A stretch of 26,768 bases of DNA, from positions 1 through 26,768 of the forward strand of contig CAMLHB010000010.1 in the NCBI GenBank assembly GCA_946479725.1. The letters run 5' to 3'. The stretch comes from an uncultured Actinomycetes bacterium (GTDB lineage: Bacteria; Actinomycetota; Thermoleophilia; Solirubrobacterales; 70-9). The position numbers and the translations under genes are program-made. The notes below the pieces were generated by a model. That model was given only the letters and a program-made list of their open reading frames with translations. It was not told the origin of the DNA and did no database searches. This document shows positions 20,654 to 26,768 of this stretch, piece by piece; the stretch's first letter is position 1, and every line of letters begins with the position of its first letter.

Positions 20654-21493
20654 ATGGAGTTCACGGCACTGGCTTGGAACATCTTCCACGGGCGCGACTT
20701 CCCGCCCGACCCGGGGCTGCGGACCTGGCGCTCGCGGCTGCTGCGCCTCGAGGAGGGGAACGCGACCCACGTCCAGGTCAACCGCGACCTCACCGCCGAG
20801 TTCGCGACGATGCTCTCGCGGGCCGAGTGGGACGTGGCGATGCTGCAGGAGTGCCCGCCGCGCTTCGCGGAGCCGCTGGCGCGCGCCTGCGGCGCCGAGT
20901 GGCACCGGACGCTGACCTCACGCAACGGCCTCGGCGCCCTGCGCGGACTGCTGGCGCGGCGGAACCCGGACCTGATGGCCTCGGGCGAGGGCGGCTCCAA
21001 CCTGATCCTCGTCCGCGTCCCCGGCAAGCTCGGCGGCATCGCCGAGCGGCGGGAGATGGCGATCCACGAGGGCGAGCCGGAGCGGCGGGCGATGGGCTTC
21101 GTCCGCACCGCCTCCGGTGTCTGCGTCGCCAACCTGCACGCGACCAACGACTGGCCGAAGCTGGCGGCCGTCGACGTGGAGAAAGCGGCGCGGGCGGCGC
21201 TCGAGTGGGCGGGCGGCGCAGCGCTCGTCTTTGGCGGCGACCTCAATCTGCGGCCGGGGAAGGACCCGCGGGTCTTCGAGCGGCTGCGGGACCAGTTCGG
21301 GCTGGCGCCGCCGACCGCGGACGACGCGATCGACCACATCCTCTGTCGCGGCCTCGAGGTCGTCGAGCCGCCGACTCAGTGGCCGCCCGAGCAGCGCGAG
21401 CTGCCGCTCGAGGGAAGGGCGTTGCGGCTCTCCGATCATGCACCGGTTCAAGCACGGTTCCGTGCGGAAGAGCGCGACCTCCTGCGGAATTGA
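20654..21493 (+). CDS. Endonuclease/exonuclease/phosphatase (EEP) family protein
   Basis: The 279-residue protein carries the ordered active-site motifs of metal-dependent EEP phosphodiesterases: ALAWNIFHG (Asn), MLQECP (Glu), VANLHATND (Asn/His), VFGGDLNLRPG (Asp/Asn), AIDHIL (Asp/His) and LSDHAPV (the final Ser-Asp-His). The family cuts DNA, RNA or phospholipid head groups, so the substrate is open. No signal peptide or membrane segment is visible, suggesting a cytoplasmic role. ATG at 20654 overlaps the end of the last direct repeat. It is followed 51 bases on by the histone-like gene. Confidence 0.9.
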   Translation: MEFTALAWNIFHGRDFPPDPGLRTWRSRLLRLEEGNATHVQVNRDLTAEFATMLSRAEWDVAMLQECPPRFAEPLARACGAEWHRTLTSRNGLGALRGLLARRNPDLMASGEGGSNLILVRVPGKLGGIAERREMAIHEGEPERRAMGFVRTASGVCVANLHATNDWPKLAAVDVEKAARAALEWAGGAALVFGGDLNLRPGKDPRVFERLRDQFGLAPPTADDAIDHILCRGLEVVEPPTQWPPEQRELPLEGRALRLSDHAPVQARFRAEERDLLRN

Positions 21494-21544
21494 GATAGTC
21501 GGGTCCCACCAGCGGGTCAACCGACAATGGAGGCAAACCTAGAG

Positions 21545-21988
21545 ATGGCGGACAAAAAAGCCGGCGCGAAAAAATCGAAAGCGTCGAAAGCCAAAAAACC
21601 GGCGAAAGCGAAAGCGAAAAAAGCCGCTCCGAAAAAAGCCGCGGCGAAATCGAAATCGACTTCGAAAAAAGGCACCGCCAAAAGAAGCGCGAAAAAAAGC
21701 GCCCCCAAACGCAAAGCCAAAACCCGCGCCAAAAAAGCTTCAGGCAAAGCGACGAGCGGCCTCGACAAGAGCGTCGCCCAGTTCCGCGAGAGCCTCGAGC
21801 AGAGCGTGACCCTCAGCCGCGATCGCATCCAGGACGTCGTCGACGACGCGGTCAAACGCGGCCGGATGACCCGCAGCGACGCCGAGAAGCTGCTCACCGA
21901 CCTGGTGAAAAAAGGCAAGAAACAGCGTGACTCGCTGATCAAAGAACTCGAGCGGCTGGTCAAACAGGCGCGCAAAGCCCTGCCATAA
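21545..21988 (+). CDS. Lysine-rich histone H1-like protein with coiled-coil C-terminus
   Basis: Residues 1-70 are an alanine/lysine/serine/proline repeat stretch (KKAAPKKAAAKSK and similar), as in bacterial histone H1-like DNA-binding proteins. The last 75 residues are different: SVAQFRESLEQSVTLSRDRIQDVVDDAVKRGRMTRSDAEKLLTDLVKKG…, an amphipathic helical segment that resembles phasin/PhaI-like proteins. It may bind DNA with the tail and self-associate by the helices. ATG at 21545 has GGAGG 11 bases upstream; an earlier ATG at 21527 does not. Lysine is mostly AAA here, against AAG in neighbours, giving many runs of six or seven A. Confidence 0.75.
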   Translation: MADKKAGAKKSKASKAKKPAKAKAKKAAPKKAAAKSKSTSKKGTAKRSAKKSAPKRKAKTRAKKASGKATSGLDKSVAQFRESLEQSVTLSRDRIQDVVDDAVKRGRMTRSDAEKLLTDLVKKGKKQRDSLIKELERLVKQARKALP

Positions 21989-22008
21989 AGCGGGGGGAGC
22001 AACTCGAG

Positions 22009-23298
22009 CTGGAGATCGACTCGCTCGCCTTCGGCGGGCGGGGGATCTCCCGCAGCGACGGCTTCGTCGTCTTCGTCACCGGGGCACTGCCGGGGGACCG
22101 GGTCCGCGCCGAGGTGACGAAGGCGAAGAAGCGCTTCGCCGAGGCGCGGGCGGTCGAGGTCCTCGATACCGGCGCCGACCGCCTGTCCGACGTCTGCGTC
22201 CACGGCGGCGAGCCCTGCCCCGGGGCGCCGTGGCAGGGCCTCCCCTACGAGCGCCAGCTCGCCTACAAGCAGGAGCAGGTCGGCGAGGCGCTGAACCGGA
22301 TCGGCGGCCTCGAGGGCTACGAGCTGGAGGAGATCGTGCCGGCGCTGGAGCAATGGCGCTACCGCAACAAGCTCGAATACTCCTTCGGCGAAACCGGCGA
22401 AGAGCTGGCGCTCGGGTTCCATGCCCGCGGCCGCTGGGACCTGATCGTCGACGTCGATGACTGCCACCTCGGGACCGAGGGGAGCAACGAGGCGCGGAAC
22501 GCGATCCGCGAGTGGGCGCGGGCCGAATCGATCCCGGCCTATGACCGCCGCGCCGAACGCGGGGTGCTGCGCAACCTCACCGTCCGCGAGGGGCGCCGGA
22601 CCGGGCAGATCCAGACCCGCCTGGTGACGGTGAAAGCGCGCTTCCCACGACCACCGGTCGACCTGCACACGATCGTCGAGGGCAACGCCGGCGGCAGCGA
22701 CGGCCCGACCGGGGTGCTCGGCGAGGAGCGGCTGCGGGAGGAGCTCTGCGGCCTGAAGCTGGAGATGTCCCACGGCGCCTTCTTCCAGACCAACACCGAG
22801 ATGGCCGAACGCCTCTACGCGGTGGCTGCCGAGTTCGCCGGCCTGAGCGGGCGCGAGCGCGTCTTCGACCTCTTCTGCGGGATCGGCACGATCGGGCTGA
22901 CGATGGCCGGCCAGGCCGGCGAGGTCTGGGGGCTGGAGATCGTCCCCGAGGCGATCGCCGACGCCGAGCGCAACGCCCGCCGCAACAAGATCGAGAACGC
23001 CCACTTCATCGCCGGCAACGCCCGCACCGGGGTGCGGCCGCTGGTCGAGAGGGCCGGCAAGCCCGACATCGTCGTCGTCGACCCGCCCCGCGCCGGCCTC
23101 TCGCAGAAAATCGTCCGCCGCGTGCTCGAGTGCGAGGCGGAGAAGATCGTCTACGTCTCCTGCAACCCGACCACGCTCGCGCCCAACGCCGCCCAGCTGG
23201 GCGAGGCCGGCTATAGATTGGCGCGCGTGAGGCCGGTCGACATGTTCCCCCAGACCCCGCACATCGAGTGCGTGGCGCTTTTCGAGAAGCATGAGTAG
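22009..23298 (+). CDS. TRAM-domain 23S rRNA (uracil-C5)-methyltransferase family protein
   Basis: The protein has an N-terminal TRAM domain (LEIDSLAFGGRGISR…VVFVTGALPGDRVRAEV), a cysteine region, and a methyltransferase core: FDLFCGIGTIGLTMAG (SAM), VVDPPRAGLS and VYVSCNPTTLA with the catalytic Cys. It resembles RlmD/RumA, which methylate uridine in 23S rRNA. The Fe-S cysteines are reduced to DVCVHGGEPCPGAPW. No ATG, GTG or TTG lies between the in-frame stop at 21928 and GTG 22114, which would remove the TRAM domain. CTG at 22009, with GGGGGGAG 9 bases upstream, is the best start; ATA at 21985 is another. The end overlaps the next gene. Confidence 0.85.
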   Translation: MEIDSLAFGGRGISRSDGFVVFVTGALPGDRVRAEVTKAKKRFAEARAVEVLDTGADRLSDVCVHGGEPCPGAPWQGLPYERQLAYKQEQVGEALNRIGGLEGYELEEIVPALEQWRYRNKLEYSFGETGEELALGFHARGRWDLIVDVDDCHLGTEGSNEARNAIREWARAESIPAYDRRAERGVLRNLTVREGRRTGQIQTRLVTVKARFPRPPVDLHTIVEGNAGGSDGPTGVLGEERLREELCGLKLEMSHGAFFQTNTEMAERLYAVAAEFAGLSGRERVFDLFCGIGTIGLTMAGQAGEVWGLEIVPEAIADAERNARRNKIENAHFIAGNARTGVRPLVERAGKPDIVVVDPPRAGLSQKIVRRVLECEAEKIVYVSCNPTTLAPNAAQLGEAGYRLARVRPVDMFPQTPHIECVALFEKHE

Positions 23299-24076
23299 GG
23301 CGTTCGGAGTCGCGGCGGGCCTGGACCCGGAAGTGGCGCGGCCGCTGGCGGCCCGCTGCGCCGAGCTGGGCTACGCCTCAATCTGGTCCAACGACCACCC
23401 GGGCGCGAAAGGGCTGGCGACGCTGGCCGAGTTCGCCGCCGCGGCGCCGGAGATCGAGCTCGGCGTCGCCGTGATCGCCCTCGACCGCACCCCACCCGAG
23501 CAGATCGCCGCCGACATCGAGGAGTTCGGCATCGACCCAGCGAAGCTCTGGCTCGGCGTCGGCGCCGGTTTCACCAAGAAGCCGCTGACGAAGATGCGCG
23601 AGTCCCTCCCCAAGCTCCGCGATCTCCTGCCGGGAGTGAAACTCGTCCTCGCCGCGATGGGCCCGAAGATGTGCGAACTCGCAGGGGGCGCCTACGACGG
23701 CGTCTTCTTCAACTGGATGACCCCCGGCTTCGCCGCCGGCGCCCGCGCCAAGGTCGAAGCAGGCGCCGCCGCCGCCGACCGCCCCACCCCCCCGGTCTTC
23801 GGCTACGTCCGCACCGCCGTCGGCCCCGACGCCGCCGAGCGCCTCGCCAAGGAGGAGTCCTTCTACCGCGACCTCCACAAGGGCTACCGCGACCACTTCG
23901 ACCGCCTCGCCGAGCCCGAAGGCACCGTAGGAGTAGCCGCCCCCGACAGCGACGACGCCCAACGCCAACTCAGCGCCTACGAAGGCCCCCTGGACACCAT
24001 CGTCGTCCGCGGCCTCGCCTCCGCCAAGGTCGACCCGATGACCGCCCTGGCCGAAGCCGCCGCCCCCTCCACCTGA
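23291..24076 (+). CDS. LLM-class flavin/F420-dependent oxidoreductase-like protein
   Basis: The 261-residue protein resembles the bacterial luciferase-like monooxygenase family: an initial strand (AFGVAAG), GYASIWSNDHPG, KLWLGVGAGF (the GVGxG loop), LAAMGPKMCELAGGAYDGVFFNWMTPG, and VFGYVRTAV. In actinobacteria these often use coenzyme F420. It is shorter than the usual 300-350 residues and lacks some of the insertion segments. ATG at 23291 overlaps the methyltransferase stop by 8 bases. The substrate is unknown. Confidence 0.82.
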   Translation: MSRAFGVAAGLDPEVARPLAARCAELGYASIWSNDHPGAKGLATLAEFAAAAPEIELGVAVIALDRTPPEQIAADIEEFGIDPAKLWLGVGAGFTKKPLTKMRESLPKLRDLLPGVKLVLAAMGPKMCELAGGAYDGVFFNWMTPGFAAGARAKVEAGAAAADRPTPPVFGYVRTAVGPDAAERLAKEESFYRDLHKGYRDHFDRLAEPEGTVGVAAPDSDDAQRQLSAYEGPLDTIVVRGLASAKVDPMTALAEAAAPST

Positions 24077-24084
24077 TCTCACCT

Positions 24085-24124
24085 CTCCGAACTTTGGGCC
24101 CCTATGGGCCCCCAAATCTCGGAG
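24085..24124. terminator. Large hairpin 1 between convergent genes
   Basis: CTCCGA (24085-24090) pairs with TCGGAG (24119-24124), and TTTGGG with CCCAAA inside, around the core CCCCTATGGGCC. It starts 9 bases after the LLM stop. As the next gene is on the other strand, it probably ends transcription from the left, or from both sides. No poly-U follows, so it is an imperfect factor-independent terminator. Confidence 0.5.
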
Positions 24125-24131
24125 GCGTTGA

Positions 24132-24179
24132 ACGATTGGCGAGTTAGGCTCCCTATAGGGGGTAAAAGTCACCAATCGT
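24132..24179. terminator. Large hairpin 2 with CCCTATAGGG core
   Basis: ACGATTGG (24132-24139) pairs with CCAATCGT (24172-24179). Inside is CTCCCTATAGGGGG (24149-24162) with the perfect 10-nt palindrome CCCTATAGGG. Both this and the hairpin just before it have a CCCTAT…GGG centre. The rest of the gap up to 24254 has a small CGCCG/CGGCG hairpin but no gene. A terminator for the minus-strand UDG-like gene, or a repetitive element, is possible. Confidence 0.45.
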
Positions 24180-24254
24180 CGCCGACTGGAGGAACCTCTC
24201 GAAGCCGGGCTGAGGGTCGCCGCAAGCGGCGCAGTGGCGCCCGTCAGGTCGGCG

Positions 24255-24914
24255 CTAGTACGGCGGTAGGTCGTCGTACCAGTCGCCGAGCGTCTTGAAG
24301 GCTCGCCAGAAGCGCTGCTTGGCGCCCTCTTCGTCCAGGGCTTCGTCGATGTCGGGGACGTAGAGGGCGTCGATGGTGGGGGTAAAGGGTTGGATCTCGC
24401 CCTCGCGCTGGTCGATTGGGCGGGAGAGGGGGACGGAGAGACCGTTGAGGATGCGGAGGGCGGGTTCGCCCATGACGACGACGATCTTCGGCTGCACGAT
24501 CGCCAGCTCTTCGACCAGGCGGCCGACGCACTCGCCCGCCGCCAGGTCGGGCTCGGGGATCGGGCATTTGGCGCAGAGGGTGCCGTAGACAACCAGCGGG
24601 TCGATGCCGAGGCGCTTGAAGCTTTTCATCAGCGCGTTGCCGGAGCGGCCGTAGAAGGCCACCCCCTCCTCGATCTCCGAGGCCAGCGGCGCCTGCTTCA
24701 GCATGAAGACGTCGGCCTGCGGGTGGCCGGAGCCGAGGACCGGCATCAGCTTGCCGCGCGGGCAGTGCTGGCACTCCTGAACCTCGCGGTTCATCTGGTT
24801 GAGCTCACGGATCGCCCGCTCCAGGTACTTCTCGCGGATCTCGTCGTCGAGGCTGCGCATCGGGGCGTTCTTTGACGGGGCGGGCGCGGGTCCTTTGCGG
24901 CGATCCGTCTGCAT
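24255..24914 (-). CDS. Family 4-like uracil-DNA glycosylase homologue
   Basis: The 219-residue protein has the Fe-S cysteine spacing of family 4/5 uracil-DNA glycosylases: C48-x2-C51, then C114-x14-C129. The surroundings also fit: CPRGKLMPVLGSGHPQADVFMLKQAP, GVAFYGRSGNALMKSF and a VVVMGEPALRILNG strand. The catalytic 'GEAPG' motif is replaced by KQAPLASEIEEG, and the C-terminal His-Pro motif is not obvious, so activity on uracil is doubtful. The start ATG (24912-24914) shares one base with the PHP gene's stop (TGATG), which indicates coupling. It may be a specialised DNA-repair relative. Confidence 0.8.
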   Translation of the reverse strand: MQTDRRKGPAPAPSKNAPMRSLDDEIREKYLERAIRELNQMNREVQECQHCPRGKLMPVLGSGHPQADVFMLKQAPLASEIEEGVAFYGRSGNALMKSFKRLGIDPLVVYGTLCAKCPIPEPDLAAGECVGRLVEELAIVQPKIVVVMGEPALRILNGLSVPLSRPIDQREGEIQPFTPTIDALYVPDIDEALDEEGAKQRFWRAFKTLGDWYDDLPPY

Positions 24915-26188
24915 CAGGACTTGCTCGCCCGACGGCGCTGACCGGGCCGCCGCGGCCGGCCGCCGCGCACCGGTTTCGCGTCCGGCACCCGCCGTTTCGG
25001 CGCCTTCGGCCGCCCCGTCGTCTGCAGGAACTTCAAGGTCTGCACGTAGACGAGGTTCTTGTGCTTGCGGGTGATGTCGGCACCCCGCATCGCCTCGAGG
25101 AACTCCGCCGGGCCGTCGAAGTCGTGGATCCGCTGCCGCACGCTGCCGAGCCCCTGGGCGACGTGGCTGTCGGATCCGGCCGCCGGCACGATCCGGTACT
25201 TGCGGGCGAACCGCACCGCCTCCTCGTTGAACGAGGTCAGCGCCACCCGGGGGTTGAAGACCTCCAGCAGGTCGATCTCCTCGACCATGTCCAGCAGGTG
25301 CTCGTAGTCGGGCACCGAGTGGAAGCGGTCGAAGGGGTGCGGGACGTAGACGAGCCCGCCCTGGGCGCGGATCTCGCGGATCGTCTCCGCCATCGTCAGC
25401 CCCTTGGGGATCTTCTCCTCGAGGAACAGGCCGATCACCTCGCCCTGCTCGGCGGTCTTCACCTCCTCGGCGACGATCACCTTGATGTCCCCCAGCTCTT
25501 CGGCCAGCTTGCGCGCCTCGATCGCCCCGGAGACCTCGTTGTGGTCGGTGATCGCGATCGCCCCGAGGCCGCGGTCGCGCGCCGTGTTGATGAGGACGTC
25601 GACCGGCGTCGCGCAGTCGCCCGAGTGGTCGGTGTGCATGTGCAGGTCGACCTCGATCAGCGGCCGGTCGCTGATCCGCTCGCGCACCTCCGGGTCGCCG
25701 GTCGGGTCGTGCCGGCGCGCCAGCAGCCGCCGGTAGATCGCTTCCAGCTCGTCGGCCGCCCGCCCCCTATCCCCGCCGTCGACCAGCTCGTAGCCGGCCG
25801 GGAAGAACCGTTCCAGCAGCTCGGCCGTCTCCGGCCGGGTAACCGTCCGCGCGTCGATCCGGCCGAAGAAGACCTCGACGAAGGGCCGCGCCACCTGCGT
25901 CGCCAGCACCCGCTCCCGCGGATCGTGGAAGGTGGCGACGTTGAGCGAGTAAGAGTGCCGCAGCGCCGCCGAGGGCGCGCTCGGCGCGAACGGGTCGTGG
26001 ACGTGGACGACGTCGAGGTCGCGCCCTTTCAGCAACCGTTTGACCGGGTCCCCCGTCTTGACCCGCAGCACCTCGTGCCCGCGACTCTCCAGCTCCTCGG
26101 AGACGGCGGTGGCGAACTGCGCCGCCGGGTTCGCCCCGTTGCGCCGAACGGGGAAGACCTGGGCGATCGAGAGCGGTTCGGGTGCCAC
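24914..26188 (-). CDS. Fusion of a glycosyltransferase N-domain with a PHP metal-dependent hydrolase
   Basis: Residues 1-160 read like the N-terminal Rossmann domain of a GT4-type glycosyltransferase (SIAQVFPVRRNGANPAAQF…LDVVHVHDPFAPSAPSAAL…VATFHD, and a final DELEAIYRRLLARR), but the sugar-nucleotide half is missing. Residues 175-390 are a PHP domain: DLHMHTDHSGD, ITDHNE, VIVAEEVKT, YVPHPFDRFH and AGSDSHV, which bind several metal ions for phosphoester hydrolysis. The last 40 residues are very basic. The start is GTG at 26188. Similar fusions may act on a glycosylated or phosphorylated substrate; nothing here fixes it. Confidence 0.8.
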   Translation of the reverse strand: MAPEPLSIAQVFPVRRNGANPAAQFATAVSEELESRGHEVLRVKTGDPVKRLLKGRDLDVVHVHDPFAPSAPSAALRHSYSLNVATFHDPRERVLATQVARPFVEVFFGRIDARTVTRPETAELLERFFPAGYELVDGGDRGRAADELEAIYRRLLARRHDPTGDPEVRERISDRPLIEVDLHMHTDHSGDCATPVDVLINTARDRGLGAIAITDHNEVSGAIEARKLAEELGDIKVIVAEEVKTAEQGEVIGLFLEEKIPKGLTMAETIREIRAQGGLVYVPHPFDRFHSVPDYEHLLDMVEEIDLLEVFNPRVALTSFNEEAVRFARKYRIVPAAGSDSHVAQGLGSVRQRIHDFDGPAEFLEAMRGADITRKHKNLVYVQTLKFLQTTGRPKAPKRRVPDAKPVRGGRPRRPGQRRRASKS

Positions 26189-26216
26189 GGGTTGCAGGAT
26201 AAGAGCCTAGAAATCG

Positions 26217-26261
26217 CGAGACCGCGAGGAAGGCCGAATATCGGCCCCGCTCGCGGTCTCG
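26217..26261. terminator. Long nested hairpin after the inositol phosphate synthase gene
   Basis: CGAGACCGCGAG (26217-26228) pairs perfectly with 26250-26261 over 12 bp, and inside it GGCCGA pairs with TCGGCC around ATA. It lies 19 bases beyond the synthase stop and 28 before the GT/PHP start, so it probably ends or attenuates the upstream transcript. On the minus strand it is followed by TTTC, a weak T-run. Confidence 0.65.
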
Positions 26262-26280
26262 GCGCTCCAGGTCTTGCCGA

Positions 26281-26768
26281 CTAGGCCGAAGCCGAGCTCG
26301 GCGACTCGGCCTGCTGGCCCGGCAGCGAGGCGCCGCGCGCGTTCGCGGTAATGAACTCCTCGGTCTGTTCGCGGGCCTCGTCGTCGGGACGCTGGCTGTG
26401 CGGGCTCTTCATCAGGTAGCTGGAAGGACCGTCGAGCTGGCCGGCGATGCCGTTGTTCAGCGCCAGCTTGATCAGCCGCACCGCGTCGATGACGACCCCG
26501 GCGGAGTTCGGCGAGTCCCAGACCTCGAGCTTCAGCTCGGCGGTCAGCGGCACGTCGCCGAAGGCTTTGCCCTCGAGCCGGATGTGCGCCCACTTGCGGT
26601 CGGTCAGCCACGGCACGTAATCGGAGGGGCCGACGTGGACGTTCTCGGGCGGCAGGTCGTGCCCCATGATCGAGGTGACGGCGTTGGTCTTCGAGATCTT
26701 CTTCGAGTCCAGCCGCTCGCGCTCGAGCATGTTGTAGAAGTCCATGTTGCCGCCGACGTTGAGCTGCG
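26281..26768 (-). CDS. ino1: Inositol-3-phosphate synthase, C-terminal part
   Basis: The frame is open at the right window edge; about 162 C-terminal residues are seen. [30 protein letters not shown] is the conserved core of myo-inositol-phosphate synthases, and [25 protein letters not shown] and [12 protein letters not shown] match the rest of the domain. The enzyme converts glucose 6-phosphate to inositol 3-phosphate with NAD, supplying phosphatidylinositol and mycothiol in actinobacteria. The ATG at 26745 is internal and not the start. A serine-rich tail follows the domain. Confidence 0.9.
   Translation of the reverse strand, partial: QLNVGGNMDFYNMLERERLDSKKISKTNAVTSIMGHDLPPENVHVGPSDYVPWLTDRKWAHIRLEGKAFGDVPLTAELKLEVWDSPNSAGVVIDAVRLIKLALNNGIAGQLDGPSSYLMKSPHSQRPDDEAREQTEEFITANARGASLPGQQAESPSSASA

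Noticed and set aside
24872..26284. 470-residue plus-strand open frame opposite the GT/PHP gene
   Set aside because: It is antisense to a protein with clear PHP motifs and has the composition of a shadow frame.

Overview
The window looks like chromosomal DNA from a high-GC actinobacterium. The best guess is class Thermoleophilia (Solirubrobacterales-like), because of the high-GC codon use, the inositol-3-phosphate synthase, the PHP-domain fusion, the lgt/argF/lysS/prmC neighbourhood and the LLM-type oxidoreductase. This placement is inference from gene content and style, not from a marker comparison.

The window splits at a tRNA gene (13782-13877, minus strand). Right of it (13941-26768) is ordinary core chromosome: an SDR oxidoreductase; a minus-strand group prmC, lysS, a broken beta-lactamase-like gene and a thioredoxin-fold protein; a second minus-strand group argF, GST, lgt; a plus-strand group with an EEP-family phosphodiesterase, a lysine-rich histone H1-like protein, a TRAM-domain RNA uracil methyltransferase and an LLM oxidoreductase; then a uracil-DNA-glycosylase-like gene, a glycosyltransferase/PHP fusion and the C-terminal part of inositol-3-phosphate synthase.

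Left of the tRNA (1-13781) is accessory DNA. A roughly 170-bp imperfect direct repeat, made of the 3' half of the tRNA plus its downstream flank, occurs at 9656-9824 and at 13648-13818. These look like integrase attachment sites and cut the accessory DNA into two compartments. Compartment A (everything seen left of 9655; its far end is outside the window or not recognised) has a tyrosine integrase and excisionase, small DNA-binding regulators, Vsr endonuclease and a PIN-like protein in one minus-strand run. Facing it is a plus-strand cluster of a ParB-like protein, a PD-(D/E)XK-like nuclease and a C5 cytosine methyltransferase. Further left are an AAA/DUF4143 ATPase preceded by four motif copies at an exact 22-bp period, and an orphan antitoxin-like gene.

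Compartment B (9825-13647, about 3.8 kb) has no integrase. It carries two divergent units: a GHKL-like ATPase plus a STAS-like (DUF4325) winged-helix protein on the minus strand, and a ubiquitin-like protein, an E2-like protein and a JAB-E1 fusion, translationally coupled, on the plus strand. A perfect 28-bp palindrome lies between them next to the ubiquitin-like gene. The only residue in the E2 at the usual active-site position is serine; its single cysteine is elsewhere. The E1 likewise has no obvious catalytic cysteine beyond two CxxC pairs. This compact, att-bounded, switch-controlled ubiquitin-like conjugation module is the most interesting system here. The ParB-like/nuclease/methyltransferase cluster is second.
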